A stretch of DNA of 6,359 nt from Pseudomonadota bacterium. GTDB taxonomy: Bacteria; Pseudomonadota; Alphaproteobacteria; Rhizobiales; Methyloligellaceae. A program made the translations under genes and the position numbers. The notes below the pieces were generated by a model that was not told where the DNA came from, did no database searches, and worked only from the letters and a program-made list of their open reading frames with translations. Shown here piece after piece: positions 6,139-6,359 of this stretch. Position 1 is the stretch's first letter, and the number at the start of each line of letters is the position of its first letter. The stretch covers positions 1 through 6,359 of the forward strand of contig JADFHH010000101.1 of assembly GCA_022567275.1 (NCBI GenBank), given 5' to 3'.

Positions 6139-6359
6139 ATGATGATGCCGGACCCATTGCGGTGGCTTGGAGCCATTCTCATGGCGACCTCGTTGCTGTC
6201 CACATCGACCGCCGCCTTGTCGGCCTCCGTGCGGGACCAGTTTCCCAGATCCGCGCCGAGTGTGACAGGCATGTTCGATCACGGTGCGTGGAACAAGCTT
6301 CTAACGCGTTTCGTGCGCCACGGGCCCGCCGGCATAAAACGGGTCCGCCATCGGGCCTG
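6139..6359 (+). CDS. DUF547-type exported protein, N-terminal part (runs off right edge)
   Basis: The frame is open to the edge of the window, giving 73 codons of the N-terminus. It begins MMMPDPLRWLGAILMATS. A positively charged start and a hydrophobic run (LGAILMATSLLSTSTAALSA) form a probable signal peptide, with cleavage near ALSA-S at about residue 29, so export to the periplasm is expected. The following block, MFDHGAWNKLLTRFVRHG (about 44-61), then AGIKRV, resembles the beginning of DUF547 domains, which commonly read FDHSAWDALL..YV..G..G.NRVDY. DUF547 proteins have no well-defined biochemical role that I can state. Three ATG codons lie in tandem at 6139, 6142 and 6145, and any of them may be used. 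The gene reads away from the decayed minus-strand genes, and the roughly 110 bp between 6027 and 6139 would have to hold its promoter. Confidence 0.7.
   Translation, partial: MMMPDPLRWLGAILMATSLLSTSTAALSASVRDQFPRSAPSVTGMFDHGAWNKLLTRFVRHGPAGIKRVRHRA

Noticed and set aside
6025..6282. Minus-strand frames of 85 and 70 codons
   Set aside because: They are antisense to the DUF547-type gene, lack a ribosome binding site, and have histidine-, glycine- and arginine-rich composition typical of a shadow frame.

Overview
The window is an accessory patchwork from what is most likely an alphaproteobacterium, possibly a sphingomonad. This rests on the moderately high GC content, the style of the IS66 and IS1182 transposases, the DUF547 gene, and an interspersed repeat resembling those of rhizobia and their relatives. 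It is an inference from family resemblance; there is no taxonomic marker gene.

Left part (1-2079): the 3' part of an IS66-family element, running from the end of its tnpC gene to a terminal inverted repeat at about 1441. Between tnpC and that terminus lies an unusual 307-residue passenger gene (434-1357), framed by a 16-bp direct repeat. The IS66 element sits inside an IS1182-family transposase gene on the minus strand (1438-1956). That gene is cut off after 172 codons, and its stop codon is supplied by the IS66 terminus. Just beyond it is an intact small gene of unknown function (2080-2484, minus strand) with a good ribosome binding site.

Middle (2485-5205): a gene for a 400-residue major facilitator transporter (3029-4231) is flanked by two direct copies of a 107-bp repeat, 2698-2804 and 5099-5205. 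An 809-nt group II intron (4260-5068) with no reverse transcriptase gene has inserted into the upstream side of the second copy. Comparing the two copies suggests both intron boundaries: removing 4260-5068 makes the copies collinear across the junction.

Right part (5206-6359): a minus-strand gene for a probable alpha-helical, HEAT-like protein is broken by an in-frame amber codon (5513-5515). Its start overlaps, as TAATG, the stop of an upstream reading frame of which only the last 19 codons remain; the arrangement looks like the remains of a toxin-immunity or similar coupled pair. At the right edge, on the plus strand, begins a DUF547-type exported protein that runs out of the window.

Overall this is a mobile-element graveyard with nested insertions, decaying genes, one intact transporter between long direct repeats, and a ribozyme that must depend on a maturase encoded elsewhere if it still moves or splices efficiently.
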